The notes below the pieces were generated by a model. It ran no database searches and was not told the origin of the DNA. It saw only the letters and a program-made list of their open reading frames with translations. From positions 1-64,000 of the forward strand of contig JASANG010002840.1 of NCBI GenBank assembly GCA_030248215.1: a stretch of DNA of 64,000 nucleotides, written 5' to 3'. Of the stretch, positions 31,500 through 44,500 are shown piece after piece. This DNA is from Enoplolaimus lenunculus. Its lineage: Eukaryota > Nematoda > Enoplea > Enoplida > Thoracostomopsidae. The number at the start of each line of letters is the position of its first letter. The first letter of the stretch is position 1. The position numbers and the translations under genes are program-made.

Positions 31500-33170
31500 C
31501 TGCTAAAGCTTAAGCCGAAACGGAAAGCTCAAGCCTAAACAAAGCCCAACATTTAGCCCAATGACCATGAAAGATCTAATCTATGTGTAGAAAACCAACA
31601 AATAATATGCCTAACCCTAAAACCGAAGCCTAAACCTAATTAAAAACGTAAGGCAAGTCTATTAGCCCTATGCCTAGCTCTTAAGCCAAAGATTTAGCAC
31701 AGCGTCATTTAAAATCGAATCTATGTTTAAACCAAAACCTATTTCTAAATTACGGATTTTTATTAGGGATACGGACACGAACTCGTATAGACAGGGACTC
31801 AAATTGGGTGCCCCTCCTAAAAATTAGCAAGTTTGAAATTTTTTAATTTTTGTAGACTAAAGCGTTGATTTAAACTCGCAAGTCAGAACTACTAACTCCT
31901 GTTGTTATGCTTAAACGTATAGCTATATGGGCCTATGTTTAATGTGCCCCAATGCCTTTGAGGTCTTGGTCTTGTATTCTCCGTATTTTTATGTAGCTCT
32001 TAGTTGTGTGCGTGTACATATAGCGTATGCCTTTTGTGTCGCTGTTTGTATAAAAAAGGAGCTTTTGGATATCTAAACACATGTTGTATATGCTTGATAT
32101 TTTTTCTCTATAGTTCATTGACGGCGCGTTGAGCGATATAAGTTTATTTCCCAATGTTATGAATAAAAGAAGGGCGGTATTTAGATTTCTGAAACACATA
32201 GAGTATAAGCTATTACATCATTGTTTTATAGGTACTTACGCAGGAACGGAGTGTCCGTGATCTAAAGTCGACACTTTTAGAAATACAAAAAATCTTTTAA
32301 CCGAAATTGCCGGATCTTGCGGAAAAATGGTATCAGTCCCAAAGCCGGACGCAAACCTCCGGTCTAAATACGTTGCTGCAAAATTTTGAAAGTTTCATCA
32401 CGTATTTATCAGCACGCTGAACAAATTCCTGAGTATGAGCATAAAAACCGGAGCTTATAATAAAAAATTTTAAATGAAAAAAACAGCCCACCTACACAAA
32501 CGCAGAGTTTTTGCGAAGCCGGTCGAGACAGCCTAGACAGCTACCAGCTTATTGTTTGCAGGGTCGTGTTTTGCCTGAGTCTGTATTTCTTTACAACCCG
32601 TAAAGGTTCAAAAAATACAGTTTTGCTCGTACATCTGTGGTGTTTGAAACCGTACATTTTTGGTGGGATTTCGGTACACATTCGAATCATAAATTTTTAC
32701 TGATGAGGGCATTTGTTCCATCCACCGGCCTATATATGACATGGTAATCTTAACTGCATAGCTAGTTGTGGATCACTTTAATCATTTAGTTTTCTCAGTA
32801 CAGGTATGATTTTATAGGCACAAGAAGAGGGGTAAGATACCAACCAAGGAGAGGCGTGCCCCCGACCATCCACTTCTTCAATTGACTGTTCGAGTATTGC
32901 ATAACCAAGTTCAGCATTAACTCAACTGGCGAACTGAAGGATTTAGGTTTCGGCAACTTGTATCAAGCTTAAATTGGTGTATAACTAAAGACATGTTGCA
33001 CTCACTCGCATAATCTTCCAATTAGTAATAATTGTTACTATTTGATGTCGCTTGTAGTATTCGAAGCTGCGCGTATTGCTTCAAGGACGGCCGAAACTGC
33101 AGTCGTGCTCTCGGCGCAGTGGGTAGCAAAATGCCGCTGAGTTGAGTTTCAGTTACCACAGTAGAGCTAC
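31500..33170. other. intergenic with TTAGGC-like low-complexity stretch
   Basis: From 31.5 to 31.75 kb AAGCCTAAAC-like steps recur, as in the foldback family near 50-55 kb. The rest shows no gene. Confidence 0.4.
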
Positions 33171-35345
33171 CAATTGGCTGCACGAATGCCTGGCTTGAGG
33201 GGACTGTCAGAACTGCATGGTCGGGATGACCCCTTCCTCCGAAGTACTGCGAATATATTTGATTTTTCTCCTAAATTTCTCCGAAAGATATGGCCACGCC
33301 TGGGAATCGAACCTCGGACCTCTCGCTCGCGAGTCAAGCGTGCTACCCATTACACCACGCGGCCGATATCCTAATTTGCTCTGATGGTATATGTGCACAA
33401 GTATGTAATGTGTTAACATTACACACTCCGCACAAACACAAGCCGCTTATATATACTCACATTCCCCCTTCTTTAGGCGGTCGCCCCCGACCGCGAATCC
33501 AAACTTCTCCGAATCCATGAGCCTGCAATTTACAGCGCCCGTCTCGGTGGGACCTCCATGTCAGAACTGCACGGTCGGGACGACCCCTTCCTTCGAAGTA
33601 CTGCGAATATATTTGATTTTTCTCCTACATTTCTCCGAAAGATATGGCCACGCCTGGGAATCGAACCTCGGACCTCTCGCTCGCGAGTCAAGCGTGCTAC
33701 CCATTACACCACGCGGCCGATATCCTAATTTCCTCTGGTAATATTTGTGCACAAGTATGTAATGTGTTAACATTACACACTCTGCACATACACAAGCCGC
33801 GTATATATACTCACATTCCCCCTTCTTTAGGCGGTCGCCCCGGACCGCGAATCCAAACTTCTCCGAATCCATGAGCCTGCAATTTACAGCGCCCGTCTCG
33901 GTGGGACCTCCATGTCAGAACTGCACGGTCGGGACGACCCCTTCCTTCGAAGTACTGCGAATATATTTGATTTTTCTCCTACATTTCTCCGAAAGATATG
34001 GCCACGCCGGGAATCGAACCTCGGACCTCTCGCTCGTGAGCCAAGCGTGCTACCCATTACACCACGCGGCCAATATCCTAATGTAATATATGTGCACAAG
34101 TATGTAATGTGTTAACATTACACACTCTGCACATACACAAGCCGCGTATATATACTCACATTCCCCCTTCTTTAGGCGGTCGCCCCCGACCGCGAATCCA
34201 AACTTCTCCGAATCCATGAGCCTGCAATTTACAGCGCCCCTCTCGGTGGGACCTCCATGTCAGAACTGCACGGCCGGGACGACCCCTTCCTCCGAAGTAC
34301 TGCGAATATATTTTTTTCTCCTGCATTTCTCCGAAAGATATGGCCACGCCGGGAATCGAACCTCGGACCTCTCGCTCGTGAGCCAAGCGTGCTACCCATT
34401 ACACCACGCGGCCGATATCCTAATGTAATATATGTGCACAAGTATGTAATGTGTTAACATTACACACTCTGCACATACACAAGCCGCGTATATATACTCA
34501 CATTCCCCCTTCTTTAGGCGGTCGCCCCCGACCGCCAATCCAAACTTCTCCGAATCCATGAGCCTGCAATTTACAGCGCCCGTCTCGGTGGGACCTCCAT
34601 GTCAGAACTGCACGGTCGGGACGACCCCTTCCTCCGAAGTACTGCGAATATATTTTTTTTCTCCTACATTTCTCCGAAAGATATGGCCACGCCGGGAATC
34701 GAACCTCGGACCTCTCGCTCGTGAGCCAAGCGTGCTACCCATTACACCACGCGGCCGATATCCTAATGTAATATATGTGCACAAGTATGTAATGTGTTAA
34801 CATTACACACTCTGCACATACACGAGCCGCGTATATATACTCACATTCCCCCTTCTTTAGGCGGTCGCCCCGGACCGCGAATCCAAACTTCTCCGAATCC
34901 ATGAGCCTGCAATTTACAGCGCCCGTCTCGGTGGGACCTCCATGTCAGAACTGCACGGTCGGGACGACCCCTTCCTCCGAAGTACTGCGAATATATTTGA
35001 TTTTTCTCCTAAATTTCTCCGAAAGATATGGCCACGCCGGGAATCGAACCTCGGACCTCTCGCTCGCGAGTCAAGCGCGCTACCCATTACATCACGCGGC
35101 CGATATTCTAATTTCCTCTGGTGGTATATGTGCACAAGTATGTAATGTGTTAACATTACACACTCTGCACATACACAAGCCGCGTATATATACTCACATT
35201 CCCCCTTCTTTAGGCGGTCGCCCCCGACCGCGAATCCAAACTTCTCCGAATCCATGAGCCTGCAATTTACAGCGCCCGTCTCGGTGGGACCTCCATGTCA
35301 GAACTGCACGGTCGGGACGACCCCTTCCTCCGAAGTACTGCGAAT

Positions 35346-35730
35346 CAGGGTGCAACCGGAATTCCGGTTCCGGCATTTTTTCACCTTCCGGTTCCGGTTC
35401 CGGTAAATTTTTACCGGATTTAAAAATTCCGGTATTATAATTTGGCCGTTTTCTTAACTTTGCTAATTTTTAAGAATCTCTCTTGAATGCCACTTGTACT
35501 CCGAATATAAGCCATTGATGGTGGATTTCACTTCAGTCGATGATGAAAATCTAAAATACAACAAATAAAATGAATACCTATGTTCGACTAAGGTTATTTC
35601 ACAAATAATAGAGCAAAAAATAAGATTAAAATGAAATTTTTGGTGAAATGCATTTTTCACTTTCCGGTTCCGGTAAAATTTTCAAATTCCGGTTCCGGTT
35701 CCGGTAAATTGTAATTCCGGTTGCACCCTG
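35346..35730. mobile_element. hAT-like MITE, array copy 1
   Basis: It runs from CAGGGTGCAACCGGAATTCC to CCGGTTGCACCCTG, flanked by the exact octamer CTGCGAAT on both sides. The interior holds CCGGTTCCGGTAAA repeats. It interrupts one array monomer. Confidence 0.9.
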
Positions 35731-37466
35731 CTGCGAATATATTTGATTTTTCTCCTACATTTCTCCGAAAGATATGGCCACGCCGGGAATCGAACCTCGG
35801 ACCTCTCGCTCGTGAGCCAAGCGTGCTACCCATTACACCACGCGGCCGATATCCTAATGTAATATATGTGCACAAGTATGTAATGTGTTAACATTACACA
35901 CTCTGCACATACACAAGCCGCGTATATATACTCACATTCCCCCTTCTTTAGGCGGTCGCCCCCGACCGCGAATCCAAACTTCTCCGAATCCATGAGCCTG
36001 CAATTTACAGCGCCCGTCTCGGTGGGACCTCCATGTCAGAACTGCATGGTCGGGACGACCCCTTCCTCCGAAGTACTGCGAATATATTTTTTTTCTCCTA
36101 CATTTCTCCGAAAGATATGGCCACGCCGGGAATCGAACCTCGGACCTCTCGCTCGTGAGCCAAGCGTGCTACCCATTACACCACGCGGCCGATATCCTAA
36201 TGTAATATATGTGCACAAGTATGTAATGTGTTAACATTACACACTCTGCACATACACGAGCCGCGTATATATACTCACATTCCCCCTTCTTTAGGCGGTC
36301 GCCCCCGACCGCGAATCCAAACTTCTCCGAATCCATGAGCCTGCAATTTACAGCGCCCGTCTCGGTGGGACCTCCATGTCAGAACTGCACGGTCGGGACG
36401 ACCCCTTCCTCCGAAGTACTGCGAATATATTTGATTTTCTCCTAAATTTCTCCGAAAGATATGGCCACGCCGGGAATCGAGCCTCGGACCTCTTGCTCGC
36501 GAGTCAAGCGCGCTACCCATTACATCACGCGGCCGATATCCTAATGTAATATATGTGCACAAGTATGTAATGTGTTAACATTACACACTCTGCACATACA
36601 CGAGCCGCGTATATATACTCACATTCCCCCTTCTTTAGGCGGTCGCCCCCGACCGCGAATCCAAACTTCTCCGAATCCATGAGCCTGCAATTTACAGCGC
36701 CCGTCTCGGTGGGACCTCCATGTCAGAACTGCACGGTCGGGACGACCCCTTCCTCCGAAGTACTGCGAATATATTTTTTTTCTCCTACATTTCTCCGAAA
36801 GATATGGCCACGCCGGGAATCGAACCTCGGACCTCTCGCTCGTGAGCCAAGCGTGCTACCCATTACACCACGCGGCCGATATCCTAATGTAATATATGTG
36901 CACAAGTATGTAATGTGTTAACATTACACACTCTGCACATACACGAGCCGCGTATATATACTCACATTCCCCCTTCTTTAGGCGGTCGCCCCGGACCGCG
37001 AATCCAAACTTCTCCGAATCCATGAGCCTGCAATTTACAGCGCCCGTCTCGGTGGGACCTCCATGTCAGAACTGCACGGTCGGGACGACCCCTTCCTCCG
37101 AAGTACTGCGAATATATTTGATTTTTCTCCTAAATTTCTCCGAAAGATATGGCCACGCCGGGAATCGAACCTCGGACCTCTCGCTCGCGAGTCAAGCGCG
37201 CTACCCATTACATCACGCGGCCGATATTCTAATTTCCTCTGGTGGTATTTGTGCACAAGTATGTAATGTGTTAACATTACACACTCTGCACATACACAAG
37301 CCGCGTATATATACTCACATTCCCCCTTCTTTAGGCGGTCGCCCCCGACCGCGAATCCAAACTTCTCCGAATCCATGAGCCTGCAATTTACAGCGCCCGT
37401 CTCGGTGGGACCTCCATGTCAGAACTGCACGGTCGGGACGACCCCTTCCTCCGAAGTACTGCGAAT

Positions 37467-37845
37467 CAGGGTGCAACCGGAATTCCGGTTCCGGCATTTT
37501 TTCACCTTCCGGTTCCGGTTCCGGTAAATTTTTACCGGGTTTAAAAATTCCGGTATTATAATTTGGCCGTTTTCTTAACTTTGCTAATTTTTAAGAATCT
37601 CTCTTGAAAGCCACTTGTACTCCGAATATAAGCCATTGATGGTGGATTTCACTTCAGTCGATGATGAAAATCTAAAATACAACAAATAAAATGAATACCT
37701 ATGTTCGACTAAGGTTATTTCACAAATAATAGAGCAAAAAATAAGATTAAAATGAAATTTTTGGTGAAATGCATTTTTCACTTTCCGGTTCCGGTAAAAT
37801 TTTCAAATTCCGGTTCCGGTAAATTGTAATTCCGGTTGCACCCTG
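37467..37845. mobile_element. hAT-like MITE, array copy 2
   Basis: Same insertion site and the same CTGCGAAT octamers as copy 1, and nearly identical inside apart from one GGTTCC unit near each end. It was copied with the array, not inserted anew. Confidence 0.9.
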
Positions 37846-39271
37846 CTGCGAATATATTTGATTTTTCTCCTACATTTCTCCGAAAGATATGGCCACGCCG
37901 GGAATCGAACCTCGGACCTCTCGCTCGTGAGCCAAGCGTGCTACCCATTACACCACGCGGCCGATATCCTAATGTAATATATGTGCACAAGTATGTAATG
38001 TGTTAACATTACACACTCTGCACATACACAAGCCGCGTATATATACTCACATTCCCCCTTCTTTAGGCGGTCGCCCCCGACCGCGAATCCAAACTTCTCC
38101 GAATCCATGAGCCTGCAATTTACAGCGCCCGTCTCGGTGGGACCTCCATGTCAGAACTGCACGGTCGGGACGACCCCTTCCTCCGAAGTACTGCGAATAT
38201 ATTTTTTTCTCCTACATTTCTCCGAAAGATATGGCCACGCCGGGAATCGAACCTCGGACCTCTCGCTCGTGAGCCAAGCGTGCTACCCATTACACCACGC
38301 GGCCGATATCCTAATGTAATATATGTGCACAAGTATGTAATGTGTTAACATTACACACTCTGCACATATACAAGCCCGTATATATACTCACATTCCTCCT
38401 TTAGGCGGTCGCCCCGGACCGCGAATCCAAACTTCTCCGAATCCATGAGCCTGCAATTTACAGCGCCCGTCTCGGTGGGTCCTCCATGTCAGAACTGCAC
38501 GGTCGGGACGACCCCTTCCTTCGAAGTACTGCGAATATATTTGATTTTTCTCCTAAATTTCTCCAAAACAAAAAAAAAAAAAACCAAAAAACACAAGATA
38601 TGGCCACGCCCGGGAATCGAACCTCGGACCTCTCGCTCGCGAGCCAAGCGCGCTACCCATTACACCACGCGGCCGATATCCTCTCTTCCTCTGGTGGTAT
38701 ATGTGCACAAGTATGTAATGTGTTAACATTACACACTCTGCACATACACAAGCCGCGTATATATACTCACATTCCCCCTTCTTTAGGCGGTCGCCCCCGA
38801 CCGCGAATCCAAACTTCTCCGAATCCATGAGCCTGCAATTTACAGCGCCCGTCTCGGTGGGACCTCCATGTCAGAACTGCACGGTCGGGACGACCCCTTC
38901 CTCCGAAGTACTGCGAATATATTTGATTTTTCTCCTAAATTTCTCCGAAAGATATGGCCACGCCGGGAATCGAACCTCCAACCTCTCGCTCGCGAATCAA
39001 GCGCGCTACATATTACACCACGCGGCCGATATTCTAATTTCCTCTGGTGGTATATGTGCACAAGTATGTAATGTGTTAACATTACACACTCTGCACATAC
39101 ACAAGCCGCGTATATATACTCACATTCCCCCTTCTTTAGGCGGTCGCCCCCGACCGCGAATCCAAACTTCTCCGAATCCATGAGCCTGCAATTTACAGCG
39201 CCCGTCTCGGTGGGACCTCCATGTCAGAACTGCACGGTCGGGACGACCCCTTCCTCCGAAGTACTGCGAAT

Positions 39272-39656
39272 CAGGGTGCAACCGGAATTCCGGTTCCGGT
39301 TCCGGCATTTTTTCACCTTCCGGTTCCGGTTCCGGTAAATTTTTACCGGGTTTAAAAATTCCGGTATTATAATTTGGCCGTTTTCTTAACTTTGCTAATT
39401 TTTAAGAATCTCTCTTGAAAGCCACTTGTACTCCGAATATAAGCCATTGATGGTGGATTTCACTTCAGTCGATGATGAAAATCTAAAATACAACAAATAA
39501 AATGAATACCTATGTTCGACTAAGGTTATTTCACAAATAATAGAGCAAAAAATAAGATTAAAATGAAATTTTTGGTGAAATGCATTTTTCACTTTCCGGT
39601 TCCGGTAAAATTTTCAAATTCCGGTTCCGGTAAATTGTAATTCCGGTTGCACCCTG
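39272..39656. mobile_element. hAT-like MITE, array copy 3
   Basis: Third copy at the same position in its monomer with the same CTGCGAAT flanks. It shares the GGGTTTAAAAATTCC variant with copy 2 and not with copy 1. Confidence 0.9.
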
Positions 39657-40689
39657 CTGCGAATATATTTGATTTTTCTCCTACATTTCTCCGAAAGATA
39701 TGGCCACGCCGGGAATCGAACCTCGGACCTCTCGCTCGTGAGCCAAGCGTGCTACCAATTACACCAAGCGGCCGATATCCTAATGTAATATATGTGCACA
39801 AGTATGTAGTAATGTGTTAACATTACACACTCTGCACATACACAAGCCGCGTACATATACTCACATTCCCCCTTCTTTAGGCGGTCGCCCCGGACCGCGA
39901 ATCCAAACTTCTCCGAATCCATGAGCCTGCAATTTATAGCGCCCGTCTCGGTGGGACCTCCATGTCAGAACTGCACGGTCGGGACGACCCCTTCCTCCGA
40001 ACTACTGCGAATATATTTGATTTTTCTCCTAAATTACTCCGAAAGATGTGGCCACGCCGGGAATCGAACCTCGGACCTCTCGCTCGCGAGTCAAGCGCGC
40101 TACCCATTACACCATGCGGCTGATATCCTAATTTCCTCTGGTGGTATATGTGCACAAGTATGTAATGTGTTAACATTACACACTCTGCACATACACAAGC
40201 CGCGTATATATACTCACATTCCCCCTTCTTTAGGCGGTCGCCCCGGACCGCGAATCCAAACTTCTCCGAATCCATGAGCCTGCAATATACAGCGCCCGTC
40301 TCGGTGGGACCTCCATGTCAGAACTGCACGGTCGGGACGACCCCTTCCTCCGAAGTACTGCGAATATATTTGATTTTTCTCCTAAATTTCTCCGAAAGAT
40401 ATGGCCATGCCGGGAATCGAACCTCGGACCTCTCGCTCGCGAGTCAAGCGCGCTACCCATTACACCACGCGGCCGATATCCTAATTTCCTCTGGTAATAT
40501 ATGTGCACAAGTATGTAATGTGTTAACATTACACACTCTGCACGTACACAAGCCGCGTATACCCACATTCCCCCTTCTTTAAGCGGTCGCCCCGGACCGC
40601 GAATCCAAACTTCTCCGAATCCATGAGCGTGCAATTTACAGCGCCGGTCTCGGTGGGACCTCCATGTCAGAACTGCACGGTCGGGACTT

Positions 40690-41417
40690 TTACAAAGGCT
40701 TTCGGAAACATTCTTTTGTATATACAACACATTTTTTTGAAATTTGCCGCGAGCAAGTACAGTAGTCACCGTCCAAGGGCGGTGACAAAAACACAAGAAA
40801 AAACTACGAAACACCCATCAGACGTATAATTTATTTTGTAAATTTTAATTTTTTTCGGTGATGACTGCAAAATTGTCCGAGACCGAGGACTTTTCATGGC
40901 CGGTCTCAATAGTCCGGTCTCAGGCTCGGTTTTTAACCGAGACTTTCCATTCCTGGCTTTCGCTATAAATTGTGTGTTTTATAAATTTCGAGGGTGACAT
41001 GCTTTAAGCCAGTGTCAATATACTGGATATACTGTATCTTTTTTTGTGTGTGAGAAATAAAAATTCTTGAATTCTGTCGTCTTAGAAGGGGCACACGCTT
41101 TGACAAAAGCATAAATTTTCAAGTATGAAAATCAGTCGATGAGAGAAAACTGGATGTATTCCAGCCAGTTTCTTCGTTTATTCTCAATTTAGACCCTGTC
41201 GCCTGTCGCATGCAACTGCTTTCATCATTAACATTCTTAATTTTCTGATGAACTAACGGCTACTTTGTATAATTTGTGTTGAAAAGTTTACGTCCATATA
41301 TTTAATGATGTATTATGCTTGGTTTTTGACTCTAATTCGGTAGATTGCAACATGTTGCATATTACATATATGTATAATTTTAGTCTGGGTTTTACTGTGA
41401 TTCGAAATAAGTAAACC
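40690..41417. other. upstream region of the cytochrome b561 gene
   Basis: AT-rich. GACCGAGGACTTTTCATGGCC and CCGGTCTCAGGCTCGG between 40.88 and 40.95 kb look like a transposon end. No clear TATA box or 5' exon could be assigned. Confidence 0.35.
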
Positions 41418-41534
41418 ATGTCTTTAGTAATGGATAAATATGACGCTTTGGAGGAGCAACAAAATCTTCGTTACTTTTCTCTTGCGTTTCAGTTGTCGCA
41501 AGGTTTCGGCGCGTTAGCTGTGATACTGGTTGCA
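41418..41534 (+). CDS. CYB561: cytochrome b561 exon 1
   Basis: 39 codons from [15 protein letters not shown] through the start of transmembrane helix 1. The donor is GCA|GTAAGT, phase 0. Confidence 0.9.
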
Positions 41535-44500
41535 GTAAGTTATCTGGTAGCTTCGCTTATTTCTAGCTCCTGCGTAATTTCTTTTTAAAACATACATAGA
41601 TTTGTAGTCTGGACACATGTTCGTAAGCTTAAGTCTTAGGTTAAGCATAATCTTTATAGGGTACAAGTACAACCAATTACGGTGGGTAGGGTGACAATTT
41701 ACGCAAAAATTGAAAAGCTCATTGCATAAGGTTGATGCTCATGAATAACATATGTGGGATCCGCCATTTGTTGTCACTTCGTGGCCTTACTTAATCAACT
41801 TATCAGTCACCATTTATTACCATAATTACTGTCATGTCCATAAGTAAATTCGTGCGTATTTTGCATATTATAGGTCTGGATGGGATCATATGAATCCGGC
41901 GGCGGTTTTGCATGGAGTCTTGATCCAACCGAAGAAAGCAAACAGTTTCATTATCATCCACTATTTATGGTTATTGGACTGATTTTTCTGATGGGAGAAG
42001 GTAACTACGCATAAACTAAAACAAGATGTCGTTTGCCCACCCCCAAACTTAACTTGAGCAAAGTTCCTAGGAAAGCTTTTTTGTTGTCAAATTTGTTGCA
42101 ATATTACAAAATCAGGCATGGCATTATTGACCAAGTGATCGAGACTTGGTCTATATGTCCAAGGTGCAATCAGTGCCGAAAATGCGGCTTCAGCAACAAA
42201 ATCGACATGTGGCTCTAGAATGAGGCATTGCCATGCCTTTATATTATGCCTGAAAAGCATTTAACAAATTTCTGTATTAAAATTATGACCAAAATCGCAC
42301 CAAAGAATGTAGTTACATACCAGCTATACTAAAAATGTATGAACAAAATTTTAACGAGTTATAGCAGCTAATACACCATACATTATGTGCAAAATTATAT
42401 AAGCATTGATTTCTAAGCCACTTGATTTAACTGAAATCAAGTTTTACTAAATTTTTGCATCAGAGGTTTTTAATAAGAATTTTGGTTTGTCAAAGTAACC
42501 AGTCACGTCTTGAATCTGAAAGTTTTACTACTGCAAAATTAGATCGGATGCAGGGTTAGGTGTTCGCGGTAGCCTCGGCAGCTCATCCATTTTAGTTATA
42601 ATAATAGCTAGACAAAAGTAGTTGCAAGCATGCGCAACAGTCATATGTGCAGCCGTTTGACTGCTTAACAAACAAATTCGTATGCTAGCCGATACCTAGC
42701 GTTACCGCAAACCTTGACCCTGCGATATACGCAAGCTGGCAGAAATAACGTTTTAATCAAAGTGTAAAGCACAGCTTCTCTTGCAAAATATAATAATACA
42801 ATTATATAGTGAATTTATACGCATGCATACCATGGAATAAATAATAATGCAAATTTGTTATTACAGCAATTCTCGTGTATCGCGTATTTCGGCACGAACG
42901 CAAATTCATAACTAAACTGGCACACACGGCGTTACATATGTTCACATTTATATTCGGCGTCACTGGTTTGCAAGCTGTATTTAACTCGCACAACGCTACA
43001 AATAGTCCCAATATGTATAGCCTGCATAGCTGGGCTGGATTATTAGTGATGCTGATGTTTACGTTCCAGGCGAGTTAATATTGAATCGTTCTTAAAATAG
43101 GCAGTGCAATATTGTTATCTAAATTTACGTAACAGACCATGGGTTGTGCGGCTAAAACAATATAAATGTTGTGTAGATCTTTAAAGAATGTCGTGGTAAT
43201 CTGGAATCTGGACACACTGGGGCTCAGGCTGCAGAATTGTTAATTGCTTTGGCTACAATATTATTGAAAAATCACTTGCATCGGTATAGACCAAATACAG
43301 CTTTCAGTAGAAGCTTACATTGGTTAGATTTTCGTGTTTCTTTGACATGCTTTAATAGACGGGAGCAACCGAATATTCGGTTCTGATTTAATATACGATG
43401 AAAACACGGCACTCGTATAAAGTTCTTTTGTCAAGTATATAAATCTACCAGATATTTGCGGTTGCGGTCTCGATCTTTATAGGCAGCTTTTTACAACACT
43501 GAGAAACATTTTGTTCCGATTACATGCTTTTGCACGATACAATTCGAACTGTGTCTAAATTTAATATTTGGTGTCCGATAAATAACATACATCTCGCAAT
43601 TATTGACATCACTTTATTTTCATCAAGTTAAAATTTAAAATGCCCAAACGATCGATAATGTTTGAAAACAAAGCTAATATTGCGCTTTTGACAGGTTAAG
43701 CTGCAAGTTGACATAGGTGTCAAAGGTAGGTTTAAGCCATGTTTCTGCAACAGTGCCGTAATGTTTTAGCTTGTGATTGGATTCGTGACGTACTTGTTTC
43801 CTGGTCTCAGTATGCCGGTGCGGCAATGGTATATGCCGTTTCATCGCGTGTTTGGTCTCATGATGTTTGTACTGGCGTGTAGCGTGGCGCTTATGGGTAT
43901 TTCTGAACGTGGCGCATTTCATATAAAGTAAGATTATTTAGTGCGAAAAATGAATGCGTAAGGCTTAAACATAAATCCTAAGCATCATATTGGGCGATAA
44001 ATTGTCGTATCTATGAGAAGTGGAGTCACAAAATGCCGGTTGACGAGTTTTCTAAGCGACGAAATATCGGTATGACCAACCTTATTCATTTTAGGGTGAG
44101 ATTGTTTGAAAATGTTAATTTGAAAAAATAACTTCTATTGTCACGAACACGCAAATAACATATTTGCTTGTGTAATTTTGTTGTATATCGCATGAGAATG
44201 TTTGTGCTCGAAATAATCTTTTCTGGCCGTTTATTTACTAAAGCTGGATTGAACTGTAGTTGTGACTGTAATGCACGTTTCAAAATATCGTTTTGGCTAA
44301 CATTGAACGCTGTAACATAGTTATACACTAAACTGCTTTTATACTCTGACTTATAATGCGACAGCGGTGTTCAGAGTGGCTGAAGAACACAATCCCGGTT
44401 GCACAGTTGTGATTAAAATGCATATGCGTGCACTGTGCAGTCATGCACAACTGTGTCCTAGTTGAAACTGGGCGTTGCCGTTCCAAGTATAATGTACAGT

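Larger units (their letters stand above)
33292..40474 (-). repeat. 18 tRNA-like cores within the array
   Basis: Cores (72-73 nt, minus strand) lie at 33292-33364, 33646-33718, 34000-34071, 34342-34413, 34685-34756, 35030-35101, 35776-35847, 36119-36190, 36463-36534, 36806-36877, 37151-37222, 37891-37962, 38233-38304, 38602-38674, 38956-39027, 39702-39773, 40050-40121 and 40403-40474. Each has a pairing acceptor stem (GGCCGCG with CGTGGCC), an A box (TGGTGTAATGGGTAGC) and a perfect-looking B box (GGTTCGATTCC). The anticodon-stem and T-stem pairings each contain mismatches. Two loop types exist, CTCACGA and CTCGCGA. I read them as tRNA-derived repeat heads and not as decoding tRNAs. Confidence 0.75.
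33174..40690. repeat. tandem array of about 18 tRNA-like monomers with higher-order structure
   Basis: Monomers of about 343-354 bp begin near 33517, 33871, 34216, 34558, 34901, 35254, 35993, 36336, 36679, 37022, 37375, 38107, 38445, 38827, 39180, 39921 and 40274, with partial units at 33174 and 40623. Each contains a tRNA-like core (minus strand), a GCGGTCG/CGACCGC hairpin, a GTAATGTGTTAACATTAC near-palindrome and a CTTCCTCCGAAGTACTGCG block. Units 34558-36678 and 36679-38800 repeat as a five-monomer block of about 2.1 kb. Open frames throughout are shadows of the repeat. The left edge is degenerate and the right edge stops abruptly inside a unit at about 40,688. Confidence 0.9.

Noticed and set aside
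33292-40474. A functional tRNA gene cluster (Ala-CGC or Val-CAC)
   Set aside because: The anticodon stem has a purine clash at 31-39 and the T stem two mismatches in every copy, and the acceptor sequence fits neither tRNA. SINE-like cores fit better.
33517-40582. Repeated open frames of 60-118 codons beginning MSLQFTAPVSVGPP across the array
   Set aside because: They are open only because the repeat monomer is; they cross the antisense tRNA-like core and the hairpin, exist on both strands, and resemble no protein.
33174-40690. CRISPR-like array
   Set aside because: The repeats are contiguous 343-bp monomers without variable spacers, in an animal genome.
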